This document shows positions 1 through 7,344 of a DNA stretch of 9,634 bases, one piece after another (the stretch's first letter is position 1; each line of letters starts with the position of its first letter). Source of the stretch: Clostridia bacterium (lineage in GTDB: Bacteria; Bacillota; Clostridia; Oscillospirales; Acutalibacteraceae). The notes beneath the pieces are model-generated. The model worked only from the letters and a program-made list of their open reading frames with translations. It was not told the DNA's origin and ran no database searches. The stretch lies in NCBI GenBank assembly GCA_024404125.1, contig JAKSQL010000030.1:1-9634 (forward strand), in the 5' to 3' direction. A program made the position numbers and the translations under genes.

Positions 1-747
1 CGGAACGGGCCATATAAGCATATTATCGTCAAGTTTCAAGTTACCGTCAGACGTAAAACTTAAAAGATAGTTACTGCGTTCCTGATAAATTTTACGTTTT
101 TCCGCGGCGGCAATGTTAGTTTGATTAGTAAGGTTTTTAAGCAGCGACTGCTCTTTTGCCCTATCAGATGCTAACATCTTCTGCTTGTCTACAACAACAG
201 ATTTAGCATCAATCTGCTCTTGCATAAGGCGGGCATTTTCCTCGTTAACATCGTTAAGATGATTTATTGCCTTTGTTAACTTATCAATAAGTGCCTTATC
301 GTGATTTGAAACCGTTTTCATAAGTTGTGAAAGTTGCAGATACTCCGAGAAGGTTTTAGCACCCAAAAGCACCCTTAAGGTATTTCCGCTATTTGCCATA
401 TAAGACGCGCGCAGGCGTTTTTTAAAAGCAAGTTTATCGGCTGCTATCTCTTTGTTTTTTGCTTCAATCTCTGCTTTATTGGCATTGATTTGAGAGTTTA
501 TGCCGTTTATCGTATTGTTATAAGCGGCAATTTGCTTTTCAACCGCGCTTATTTTCGACTGCAAGGCATTAACAACCTTTTGTTGACTGTTTTTCTTACC
601 TGTAAGCGAATTTATTTGCTTATCAAGTTCGGCAATTCTTTTATCGAGTTGGTCAATATACGAGTCACCCGAAACACCTATAATGCACGAAAAAGAAAAA
701 ACAATCGCAACAGTGAGTAATAAAGAAATTAGCCTTTTAATACTCAT
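1..747 (-). CDS. Secreted coiled-coil murein hydrolase (EnvC/PcsB-like, probable M23), 3' part missing
   Basis: Partial gene: 249 residues are visible and the frame is open to the window edge. Residues 1-27 look like a Sec signal peptide: basic MSIKR, then a Leu/Val/Phe-rich core ending near GVSG. Cys21 in SFSC resembles a poor lipobox, so lipoprotein processing is less likely. Residues 29-110 and about 150-225 are Lys/Glu/Gln/Asn-rich and predicted coiled coil. Between them, RLRASYMANSGNTLRVLLGA and FSEYLQLSQLM match the conserved hinge of PcsB/CwlO/EnvC-type hydrolase regulators. The last visible residues, LIWPVP, are the usual entry to a LytM/M23 metallopeptidase domain in Firmicutes, but the zinc ligands lie outside the window. 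The start ATG has AAGGAG eight bases upstream, overlapping the ftsX stop. Known biology: FtsEX controls hydrolases of this architecture, so this is the likely effector. M23 is inferred; a NlpC/P60 or CHAP domain cannot be fully excluded. Confidence 0.85.
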   Translation of the reverse strand, partial: MSIKRLISLLLTVAIVFSFSCIIGVSGDSYIDQLDKRIAELDKQINSLTGKKNSQQKVVNALQSKISAVEKQIAAYNNTINGINSQINANKAEIEAKNKEIAADKLAFKKRLRASYMANSGNTLRVLLGAKTFSEYLQLSQLMKTVSNHDKALIDKLTKAINHLNDVNEENARLMQEQIDAKSVVVDKQKMLASDRAKEQSLLKNLTNQTNIAAAEKRKIYQERSNYLLSFTSDGNLKLDDNMLIWPVP

Positions 748-753
748 TACCGT

Positions 754-762
754 TCTCCTTTA
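754..762 (-). promoter_or_regulatory. Ribosome binding site of the hydrolase gene, overlapping the ftsX stop
   Basis: The minus strand reads TAAAGGAGAACGGTAATG. The TAA stop of ftsX shares its bases with the AAGGAG Shine-Dalgarno, which fixes the hydrolase start at 747. The arrangement implies co-transcription and possible translational coupling. Ribosomes stopping early in ftsX (see the in-frame TGA) would not reach this junction. Confidence 0.8.
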
Positions 763-1794
763 TATAGCGGCAAATTCACTGCCTTCTTTACGCAGGTATT
801 TACCAATCATAAATACACTTCCGAGTCCGCCCGCAAATATACCGATTGCAACGAACATCAAAAGCAAAAATCCCGCAATAGAGCCGTAAGAAACTATTGT
901 TTGGGTTTGCAGAGCCGAAATAATGGTTTCGGTAGCAACACGGTAGCAGAAATATAAAACACCTTCCGAAATAAGAGCAGAGATAATACCGATAAGTATA
1001 CCTTCAACAACAAAAGGCAGTCTTATAAACGCATCGGTAGCACCTACCGCTTTCATAATGCTTATTTCAAGTTTGCGGGTGTACATTGTAATACGTATGG
1101 TGTTTGAAACAATTACCAACGAAATTATCAAAAGTATTGCCATAATCCCTATTCCCGCAATAGAAATACCGCTTTTGATGGTATTTATTTTATCGGCAAG
1201 TTCACTGTATCATTCAATATAACTGATACTGTCAATTTTCTCGATTCTTTCAAGAGTACCCTTAAAATCAGAATTCGGTTTAAGGGATATTTTTGCCGCC
1301 GCTGAAATCGGATTACCGAATTCATCATCTAAAAATGTAAAACTTTTTGCCTGCTCTTCCGGCATTGTGGATTTTGCGGCTTTGAGTCCCTCATCGCTTG
1401 TAATATACTCAACCTTTAAAACGGTGGGGATTTTTGCAATTTCATCGCAAAGTTTCTTTGCTTCTTCATCGTTATGTATAGCGTAATCAGTATCTTTAAT
1501 ACCGTTTTTATCTGCCGTGGTTTCGGTGGCTTCAGACTCGCTTGAAGTTGTTTGTTCTTCTTTTGCGCTATCATCATACAAAGCCCAGTTATAGTCCTTC
1601 ATATAAGCCATAATAACGTTTTGTTCTTCAAGTTTGCCGATTGCAACCTTAACATTTTCGGAAATTAAAACGGCAAGACCTATAACCACCATACACGCGA
1701 CCAAAACACCTATTGATGCAAGTGACATAAGGCGGTTAACCCATACGTTAGATATGCCCTCGCCTACAAGATAGCGAAAACTTCTCATTTTCAT
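760..1794 (-). pseudogene. ftsX: Cell division ABC transporter permease FtsX, interrupted by an in-frame TGA
   Basis: FtsX is the membrane subunit of FtsEX; it passes FtsE ATPase cycles to peptidoglycan hydrolases through an outside domain. Reading through one TGA gives 344 residues, a little over the usual ~300. Layout: cytoplasmic N-terminus with RYLVGEGISNVWVNRLMS; TM1 about 23-45; extracellular domain about 46-205; TM2 209-232; TM3 262-285; TM4 305-331. The family signature after TM2, SNTIRITMYTRKLEISIMKA then VGATDAFIRLPFVVEG, is intact. Codon 195 is TGA (1212-1210), directly after SISYIE, where homologues continue toward TM2. The frame is the same on both sides and both sides are well conserved, so this is a point nonsense change and not a frameshift. 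The first piece alone would be a TM1-anchored ectodomain with no permease core. Residues 74-100 are an acidic Ser/Thr-rich insertion. The start ATG overlaps the ftsE stop (ATGA), with GGAGGTGA upstream at 1808-1801. FtsX identity is near certain; whether the gene is truly dead is not. Confidence 0.85.
1210..1212 (-). other. In-frame TGA at ftsX codon 195
   Basis: The minus strand reads GAA TGA TAC AGT GAA CTT here. Translation before it (SISYIE) and after it (YSELADKINTIKSGISIAG) is in one frame and matches the join between FtsX ectodomain and TM2. The base after the stop is T, which is not a leaky UGA context by E. coli standards. CGA, TGG, GGA or TCA codons become TGA by one base change. 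Confidence 0.9.
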
Positions 1795-2498
1795 ACGGAT
1801 TCACCTCCCGCGGCATTATCGGCAACTATTTTGCCCTTATCAAGCATAATTACACGGTGGTGAAAATCTCTTACAAGATTATGGTCGTGCGTTACCATAA
1901 GAATAGTAGTGCCTCTGCGGTTGATTTCGGTAAGCAAAGATACAATTCCGTATGACATATTCGGGTCTACGTTACCGGTCGGCTCGTCCGCAATAATCAA
2001 ATCGGGATTATTTACAAGGGCGCGCGCAAGACCGACTCTCTGTTGCTCACCGCCCGAAAGTTCATTGGGCATAGCGCGTGCTTTATCACCAAGTTCAACA
2101 AGACTTAACGCCTTTGCTACTTTTACCCTGATTTCGTGATTTGAAGCACCTACAATGTGCATGGCAAATGCAACGTTATCAAAAACGTTCATAGTGGGTA
2201 TCAGTCTGAAATCCTGAAAAACTATTCCCATTGTTCTTCTAAGCAACGGAATTTGTTTTCTTTTCATCCTGGTAAGATTATATCCGTTTACGGTAATAAG
2301 ACCGGTGTTTGCCTTTTCCTCGTGCATAATGAGTTTCATAAATGTACTTTTACCCGCACCCGAAGAGCCGACTACAAAAACAAACTCGCCTTTGTTAATC
2401 CTTATGTTGACATCTTCAATAGCGTGAGTACCCGTAGCATAAGTTTTTGAAACACCGCGGAATTCAATTACCGGTTTTGTCGACAAATCAGTTGACAT
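1791..2498 (-). CDS. ftsE: Cell division ATP-binding protein FtsE
   Basis: Cytoplasmic ABC ATPase that pairs with FtsX and drives activation of septal or lateral-wall peptidoglycan hydrolases. It has 235 residues, a little longer than the usual ~225. All nucleotide-binding motifs are present: Walker A GSSGAGKS at 44-51, Q-loop Gln95 in VFQDFRLI, signature LSGGEQQ at 147-153, Walker B LIIADEP with Asp171-Glu172, and switch His204 in MVTHDHN. The FQDFRLIPTMNVFDNVAFAM stretch is typical of FtsE rather than of the related LolD/MacB ATPases. It lies 24 bases after the regulator gene and its TGA overlaps the ftsX ATG, a classic ftsEX junction. Only a weak purine run (AAAGAGTGA) lies upstream of its ATG, at long spacing, so initiation may lean on ribosomes leaving the regulator gene. 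Confidence in identity is very high. Confidence 0.97.
   Translation of the reverse strand: MSTDLSTKPVIEFRGVSKTYATGTHAIEDVNIRINKGEFVFVVGSSGAGKSTFMKLIMHEEKANTGLITVNGYNLTRMKRKQIPLLRRTMGIVFQDFRLIPTMNVFDNVAFAMHIVGASNHEIRVKVAKALSLVELGDKARAMPNELSGGEQQRVGLARALVNNPDLIIADEPTGNVDPNMSYGIVSLLTEINRRGTTILMVTHDHNLVRDFHHRVIMLDKGKIVADNAAGGESV
1801..1808 (-). promoter_or_regulatory. Ribosome binding site of ftsX inside the ftsE 3' end
   Basis: GGAGGTGA lies within the last codons of ftsE (Gly-Gly-Glu) and ends six bases before the ftsX ATG at 1794. It favours this ATG over the in-frame ATG two codons later, and it indicates tight coupling of ftsE and ftsX translation. Confidence 0.85.
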
Positions 2499-2531
2499 AA
2501 CTTAAAATTTCACTCTTTCAACTTAAAATTT
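2499..2531. repeat. 12-bp direct repeat at the regulator-ftsE junction
   Basis: AACTTAAAATTT on the plus strand occurs at 2499-2510 and again at 2520-2531, a period of 21 bases. One copy covers the stop region of the regulator gene; the other lies just before the ftsE ATG. It may be a small tandem duplication of the intercistronic spacer. No function is evident. Confidence 0.6.
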
Positions 2532-3599
2532 AACGGGGGTGCTCTTTAAATACTTATTGACCATAAGCGCAATTTTAAAGATAATGGCGTGGTCAAACTC
2601 CCTTAAGTCAAGACCTGTAATCTTTTTGATTTTTTCAAGTCTGTAAACGAGTGTGTTTCTGTGAACGAAAAGTTTTCTTGAGGTTTCAGAAACGTTAAGA
2701 TTGTTTTCAAAGAAACGTTGTATTGTAAAGAGGGTTTCCTGGTCAAGACTGTCAATAGAGCCGCGCTTGAATACCTCTTTAAGGAATGTTTCGCAAAGGG
2801 TTGTGGGCAACTGATAAATAAGTCTTGCAATACCGAGATTATCATAAGAAACAATGGTCTTTTCAGTATCAAAAACCTTTCCCACTTCAAGAGCAGTTTG
2901 CGCTTCCTTAAATGAACGTGCAAGGTCTTTAAGATTATCAACCGTAGTACCTATACCGATAACAACGTGAGCATAGAACTCGCTCGAAATGGTATCGGCA
3001 ATGGAAGAGGCAAGATTTTCAATGTCTTTAGCACTAATCTCCTTTTGGGTTTCTTTAACAAGTGCTATATCACTTTCGCTTATAGTGATGATGAAATCTT
3101 TTGTTTTATCGGGGAAAAGATTTTGAAGAACAGCGTAAACCGAAACGTCATTGGGCTCAAGATTACGGATAAGTATTACCGTGCGGCAAGCATCGCTGTT
3201 AAAATAAAGTTCTCTTGCCTTAAGATAAATATCACCCGGCAGAATATTATCAAGAATTATGTTCTTGATAAAATTACCTCTGTCATATTTTTCGTCATAA
3301 TAAAACTTAATATTTGCAAAGGAAACCGCTATAACGTTTGCGTATTTATTGGCGATAATATCGTCACCCTCAACAAAAACTATATAACCTGCGCCCTCTT
3401 TATTGCCGAGTGACTTGAATGTATAGCCGTTTGAAACTACCGTTTCGTCACTTGTAAGCTGCAACGGTGATAACTGCTCCCCTATCTTTCCGAGTTCACT
3501 GCACGCAATAACTGTGAAGTTTTCATCGAGAACGCCGAATGTCTTATCTACGGCATCTTTCATCTGATGAATTACACCTTGGAATAAGCGATTTGACAT
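2523..3599 (-). CDS. CdaR/PucR-type helix-turn-helix transcriptional regulator
   Basis: A 358-residue DNA-binding regulator. The C-terminus (about 293-350) is the PucR-family helix-turn-helix: FFENNLNVSETSRKLFVHRN then TLVYRLEKIKKITGLDLREF, the hallmark of CdaR/PucR proteins. Residues about 205-255, with HVVIGIGTTVDNLKDLARSF and EAQTALEVGK, are the degenerate GGDEF-like domain usual in this family. Residues 1-105 form an N-terminal sensor-like region; HQMKDAVDKTFGVLDENFTV and IACSELGKIGE recall PAS/diacid-recognition folds, and the ligand is unknown. I chose the ATG at 3599: AGGATG lies nine bases upstream and forms a plausible Shine-Dalgarno. The in-frame ATG at 3611 has its only AGG directly abutting it. 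It is the first gene of a unit that continues into ftsE 24 bases later, with its own promoter upstream. Sugar-diacid or purine control, known for the namesakes, should not be assumed; control of this operon or of cell-wall genes is inference from position. Confidence 0.9.
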   Translation of the reverse strand: MSNRLFQGVIHQMKDAVDKTFGVLDENFTVIACSELGKIGEQLSPLQLTSDETVVSNGYTFKSLGNKEGAGYIVFVEGDDIIANKYANVIAVSFANIKFYYDEKYDRGNFIKNIILDNILPGDIYLKARELYFNSDACRTVILIRNLEPNDVSVYAVLQNLFPDKTKDFIITISESDIALVKETQKEISAKDIENLASSIADTISSEFYAHVVIGIGTTVDNLKDLARSFKEAQTALEVGKVFDTEKTIVSYDNLGIARLIYQLPTTLCETFLKEVFKRGSIDSLDQETLFTIQRFFENNLNVSETSRKLFVHRNTLVYRLEKIKKITGLDLREFDHAIIFKIALMVNKYLKSTPVKF

Positions 3600-3608
3600 T
3601 TTAATACA

Positions 3609-3614
3609 CATCCT
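3609..3614 (-). promoter_or_regulatory. Ribosome binding site deciding the regulator start
   Basis: The minus strand reads AATAGGATGTGTATTAAAATG. AGGATG is nine bases from the ATG at 3599 and itself contains the alternative ATG at 3611, which would then lack any spaced Shine-Dalgarno. Moderate match to the consensus. Confidence 0.6.
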
Positions 3615-3664
3615 ATTCTTTTATAAAAAATCTTATAATAAACGATATAATTATAGATATTACT

Positions 3665-3693
3665 ATTGTACACAAAAACCTTTTCATTTTCAA
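3665..3693 (-). promoter_or_regulatory. Sigma-A-type promoter for the regulator-ftsEX-hydrolase unit
   Basis: On the minus strand, TTGAAA (3693-3688) and TACAAT (3670-3665) are separated by exactly 17 bases. Each box matches five of six consensus positions. Transcription would start near 3658, giving a leader of about 58 bases. A second -10-like TATAAT lies at 3655-3650 but has only a poor -35 (TTTTTG) at the right distance. The promoter sits directly after the PFOR terminator, so this operon appears independent of PFOR expression. Confidence 0.7.
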
Positions 3694-3713
3694 GTAAAAT
3701 CTTGAAAAAATTT

Positions 3714-3752
3714 ACAAAAAATAAAGGACTTTCGCAATTTTTGCGAAAGTCC
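3714..3752 (-). terminator. Rho-independent terminator of the PFOR gene
   Basis: A perfect 12-bp stem, GGACTTTCGCAA paired with TTGCGAAAGTCC (3752-3741 with 3737-3726), closes a three-base loop. On the minus strand it is followed by TTTATTTTTT. It begins 14 bases after the PFOR stop codon. The plus strand has no T-run after the stem, so termination is directional. Confidence 0.95.
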
Positions 3753-3766
3753 CTTAAAATCACTTA

Positions 3767-6700
3767 TTACTTGCCGTAAAGTTCAACTAATTTTTCAAGA
3801 TGAGCACGGCGTGCCTTTGCGGTTTCTGCCGCCTTATCAAAGAGTTGTTCAGCACGCTCGGGGAATGAACGTGTAAGTGATGAGTAACGTGCCTCACCGA
3901 GAATAAACTCTTTGTAATCGGTAGTAGCGGGCTTACTGTCAAGCGAGAACGGATTCTTGCCTTCTGCTTTGAGTGCGGGGTTGTAACGGAATAAATCCCA
4001 ATATCCGCAGTCAACGGCACGTTTCATTTCTTTTTGACAGTTAACCATACCGCCCTTAATCGAATGCATCTCGCAGGGTGCATAGCCGATTATAAGTGAC
4101 GGACCGTTATATGCCTCTGCCTCTTTAATTGCCTTTAAGGTCTGATTTTGATCAGCGCCCATAGCAATTTGAGCAACGTAGATATATCCGTAAGACATTG
4201 CAATTTCAGCAAGACTCTTCTTTGCTATTGCTTTACCTGCCGCGGCAAACTGTGCAACCTGACCGATGTTAGATGCCTTAGATGCCTGACCGCCGGTATT
4301 TGAGTAAACCTCGGTATCAAATACCATAATGTTTACATTGTTACCGGAAGCGAGAACGTGATCAACACCGCCGAAGCCGATATCGTATGCCCAACCGTCA
4401 CCGCCGAATATCCAAACAGACTTCTTTGAGAGATACTCTGCATTATCAACGATATCCTTGCAAAGTTCACAGCAGGGACCTGCCTCATTGATAGCACTTA
4501 CAAGTGCTTTTGCGGCATCGCCGTTCTTATTGCCGTCGTCAACAGTGTTAACGTATTCGGCAGCCGCCGCCTTTACGGTATCCTTTGCTTTATCGGAAAC
4601 CATAATTGCCTTTGCATCGTCAATAAGACGGTTTCTAATTGCATTTTGACCTAAATACATACCGTAACCGTGCTCAGCGTTATCTTCAAACAAAGAGTTA
4701 GCCCAAGCAGGACCGTGACCTTCTTTATTGGTGGTGTACGGCGAAGTAGCCGCAGGACCGCCCCAAATTGAAGAACAACCGGTAGCATTTGAAATATACA
4801 TTCTGTCACCGAAAAGTTGGGTGATAAGACGTGCATAAGAGGTCTCTGCGCATCCTGCGCAAGAGCCGGAGAATTCAAGAAGCGGTTTCTTGAACTGTGA
4901 AGAAATTACGTTAGCATCGGAAGCAACGTCTGCTTTCTCGGTAACATTGGCAACACAGTAATCAAATACTTTCTGCTCTTCAAGTTGAGATTCCTGCGCA
5001 ACCATAGTAAGCGAAGCGGTAGGACAAACGCCGACACAAACACCGCATCCCATACAGTCAAGCGGAGATACTGCCATAGCATAAGAGTAGCCCTTTGCAG
5101 TAACAAGTTTCTCTTTTTCCGCAATCTTTATGTTTGCGGGAGCAGCATTTTTCTCTTCTGCGGAAAGTGCATAAGGACGAATTGTTGCGTGCGGGCAAAC
5201 GAAAGCGCACTTGTTACAACCGATACAGGTTGTATTGTTCCACTCAGGTACCATAACGGCAACACCGCGTTTTTCAAATGCAGATGCGCCCTGCTCAAAC
5301 GTACCGTCAGCATGCTCGGTAAATGCAGATACGGGAAGTTCATAACCGTTCATAAGACCGATCGGCTTCATTATATCGTTTACCATAGTTTCAAGTTTCG
5401 ATGCGCCCTTGTTTGCAGTGTTCTTATTATCGTCAGCAGCATCTGCCCATGAAGCAGGAACGTCAATCTTAACGTAAGCGGTAGCGCCGGCGTCGATTGC
5501 TTTTTCGTTCATTTCAACGATTTCTTTACCCTTCTTCATAAACTTCTGCGCTTTTTCTTTCATATAACCGATTGCTTCCGCCTCGGGAAGAACCTTTGAA
5601 AGTGAGAAGAATGCAGACTGTAAAACGGTATTGGTACGCTTACCGAGACCGATTTGTGCCGCAAGGTCGATAGCGTTAACGGTATAAAGGTTGATATTGT
5701 TCTTTGCAATATAACGCTTTGCTTCTGCCGTTAAGTGCTTTTCAAGTTCGTCGGCATTCCACTGGCAGTTGATAAGGAATACACCGCCGGGTTTAACGTC
5801 GTTAACCATTTTATAACCCTTGATTACGTATGAGGGGTTATGACAAGCAACAAAGTCTGCCTTGTTTATGTAGTAAGGGCTCTTAATCGGCTTGTCCCCA
5901 AAACGCAAATGCGAAATGGTAATACCGCCGGTTTTCTTAGAGTCATATTGGAAATATGCCTGAACGTACTTATCGGTATGGTCACCGATAATCTTAATAG
6001 AGTCTTTGTTTGCGCCAACCGTACCGTCACCGCCAAGGCCCCAGAACTTGCATTCGATAGTGCCTTCTGCTGCGGTATTCGGTGCTTCTTTCTCTTCAAG
6101 TGAAAGACCGGTAACGTCATCAACTATACCCATAGTAAAGTGTGCTTTTGGAGCATCTTTACCGAGTTCTTCATATACTGCAAATACACTTGCAGGCGGT
6201 GTATCTTTAGAGCCAAGACCGTATCTGCCGCCGATTACGGTATCAATCTTACGGCCGGTAGCGGCAAGAGCACCTACAACATCCATATAAAGCGGCTCGC
6301 CTAATGAACCGGGCTCTTTTGTTCTGTCAAGAACAGCTATTTTCTTAACGGTAGCGGGAATTGCTTCAACTAACTTTTCGGCAGAGAACGGTCTGTAAAG
6401 ACGAACTTTAACAAGACCTACCTTCTCGCCTTTTGCCATCATATAATCTATAACCTCTTCCGCAACGTCGCAGATAGAGCCCATAGCGATAATAACCTTT
6501 TCGGCATCGGGTGCGCCGTAATAGTTAAAGAGTTTATAATCGGTACCGAGTTTTTTATTAACCTTGTCCATATACTCTTCAACGATACCCGGAACTGCCT
6601 CATAGTACTTGTTGCATGCCTCACGGTTCTGGAAGGAAACATCATCGGTCCCGTGAGAGCCGCGCATTACGGGACGCTCGGGGTTAAGAGCGCGCTTACG

Positions 6701-7309
6701 GAAAGCGTTAACCGCATCCATATCGCACATTTCTTTAAGGTCTTCATAATCCCAAACCTGAATTTTTTGAATTTCGTGTGAAGTACGGAAACCGTCAAAG
6801 AAGTTAATAAACGGTACTCTGCCTTTGATAGCGGCAAGATGCGCTACAGCGGCAAGGTCCATAACCTCTTGAGGATTGGTTTCTGCAAGCATGGCAAAAC
6901 CGGTCTGACGGCAAGCATAAACGTCAGAATGGTCACCGAATATGTTAAGAGCGTGGCTTGCAACGCAACGTGCTGATACGTGGAACACGCACGGAAGCAA
7001 CTCACCTGCTATTTTATACATATTGGGTATCATAAGTAAAAGACCTTGTGAAGCGGTAAATGTGGTGGTGAGAGCACCTGCGGCAAGTGAGCCGTGAACG
7101 GTACCGGAAGCACCGGCTTCGGACTGCATTTCAACAACATTGACTTGGGTACCGAAAATGTTTTTTAACCCTTGAGCAGACCATTGGTCAACATAGTCTG
7201 CCATAGGACTGGACGGTGTGATAGGATAAATACCTGCAACCTCGGTAAATGCATACGCAACATGAGCCGCGGCATTGTTACCGTCCATCGTCTTGAATTT
7301 TCTGGACAT
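3767..7309 (-). CDS. nifJ: Pyruvate:ferredoxin (flavodoxin) oxidoreductase, single-chain
   Basis: Oxidises pyruvate and CoA to acetyl-CoA and CO2 with reduction of ferredoxin; the central pyruvate-cleaving enzyme of anaerobes. It has 1180 residues. Visible in order: pyruvate-binding N-terminal domain with Thr31 (YPITPSSP), Glu64 and Arg114, at the same numbers as in Desulfovibrio africanus PFOR; the gamma-type domain (KFWGLGGDGTVGANKDSIKI, about 428-447); two [4Fe-4S] ferredoxin motifs with Cys695/698/701/705 and Cys752/755/758/762; and the C-terminal thiamine diphosphate domain with Asp971 (GGDGW) and Asn1004 (YSNTGGQ). Proximal cluster ligands are Cys817, 820, 845 and 1079. The protein ends where the D. 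africanus oxygen-protective tail would begin, so that extension is absent. I chose the ATG at 7309 because GGGAGG lies ten bases upstream; the ATG at 7327 overlaps that site. The gene appears monocistronic, with its own promoter and terminator. It uses more C-ending codons than its neighbours, consistent with high expression. Confidence 0.98.
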   Translation of the reverse strand: MSRKFKTMDGNNAAAHVAYAFTEVAGIYPITPSSPMADYVDQWSAQGLKNIFGTQVNVVEMQSEAGASGTVHGSLAAGALTTTFTASQGLLLMIPNMYKIAGELLPCVFHVSARCVASHALNIFGDHSDVYACRQTGFAMLAETNPQEVMDLAAVAHLAAIKGRVPFINFFDGFRTSHEIQKIQVWDYEDLKEMCDMDAVNAFRKRALNPERPVMRGSHGTDDVSFQNREACNKYYEAVPGIVEEYMDKVNKKLGTDYKLFNYYGAPDAEKVIIAMGSICDVAEEVIDYMMAKGEKVGLVKVRLYRPFSAEKLVEAIPATVKKIAVLDRTKEPGSLGEPLYMDVVGALAATGRKIDTVIGGRYGLGSKDTPPASVFAVYEELGKDAPKAHFTMGIVDDVTGLSLEEKEAPNTAAEGTIECKFWGLGGDGTVGANKDSIKIIGDHTDKYVQAYFQYDSKKTGGITISHLRFGDKPIKSPYYINKADFVACHNPSYVIKGYKMVNDVKPGGVFLINCQWNADELEKHLTAEAKRYIAKNNINLYTVNAIDLAAQIGLGKRTNTVLQSAFFSLSKVLPEAEAIGYMKEKAQKFMKKGKEIVEMNEKAIDAGATAYVKIDVPASWADAADDNKNTANKGASKLETMVNDIMKPIGLMNGYELPVSAFTEHADGTFEQGASAFEKRGVAVMVPEWNNTTCIGCNKCAFVCPHATIRPYALSAEEKNAAPANIKIAEKEKLVTAKGYSYAMAVSPLDCMGCGVCVGVCPTASLTMVAQESQLEEQKVFDYCVANVTEKADVASDANVISSQFKKPLLEFSGSCAGCAETSYARLITQLFGDRMYISNATGCSSIWGGPAATSPYTTNKEGHGPAWANSLFEDNAEHGYGMYLGQNAIRNRLIDDAKAIMVSDKAKDTVKAAAAEYVNTVDDGNKNGDAAKALVSAINEAGPCCELCKDIVDNAEYLSKKSVWIFGGDGWAYDIGFGGVDHVLASGNNVNIMVFDTEVYSNTGGQASKASNIGQVAQFAAAGKAIAKKSLAEIAMSYGYIYVAQIAMGADQNQTLKAIKEAEAYNGPSLIIGYAPCEMHSIKGGMVNCQKEMKRAVDCGYWDLFRYNPALKAEGKNPFSLDSKPATTDYKEFILGEARYSSLTRSFPERAEQLFDKAAETAKARRAHLEKLVELYGK

Positions 7310-7319
7310 TGGAAAAATT

Positions 7320-7325
7320 CCTCCC
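7320..7325 (-). promoter_or_regulatory. Ribosome binding site deciding the PFOR start
   Basis: GGGAGG, followed by AA, lies ten bases before the ATG at 7309. An in-frame ATG at 7327 would place this site inside the coding region. The catalytic residue numbering (Thr31, Glu64, Arg114) also fits the start at 7309. Confidence 0.9.
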
Positions 7326-7344
7326 ATAAAATAATTTATTGATG

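Noticed and set aside
490..889. Plus-strand open frames opposite the hydrolase and ftsX genes
   Set aside because: They have no ribosome binding sites or recognisable domains and lie opposite well-supported minus-strand coding sequence.
760..1143. A separate small membrane protein starting at the ATG at 1143
   Set aside because: That ATG lies in the middle of FtsX TM2, has no properly spaced ribosome binding site, and conserved FtsX sequence continues upstream in the same frame.
1143..1209. Alternative genetic code (TGA as Trp or Gly) to explain the ftsX stop
   Set aside because: TGA ends ftsE and the glycosyltransferase exactly at ATGA overlaps with the next gene, Trp is written TGG many times, and the 1180-codon PFOR gene has no in-frame TGA.
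1164..1212. Selenocysteine insertion at the ftsX TGA, with a stem-loop at 1186-1164 (7-bp stem AAATACC/GGTATTT)
   Set aside because: The hairpin starts 23 bases after the TGA, its nine-base loop lacks the expected GU tip of bacterial SECIS elements, and FtsX has no redox Cys at this position.
2967..3413. A 148-codon plus-strand frame opposite the regulator gene
   Set aside because: Composition is that of an antisense shadow (rich in Ile, Asn, Lys, Cys), and the minus-strand regulator has clear domain motifs across the same bases.
4985..5452. A 155-codon plus-strand frame opposite the PFOR ferredoxin domain
   Set aside because: Its Cys and Arg richness comes from reading the PFOR cysteine motifs in reverse; no promoter, ribosome site or family resemblance.
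7310..7327. ATG at 7327 as the PFOR start
   Set aside because: It would encode the Shine-Dalgarno GGGAGG as protein, has no site of its own, and shifts the catalytic residues from the family numbering.
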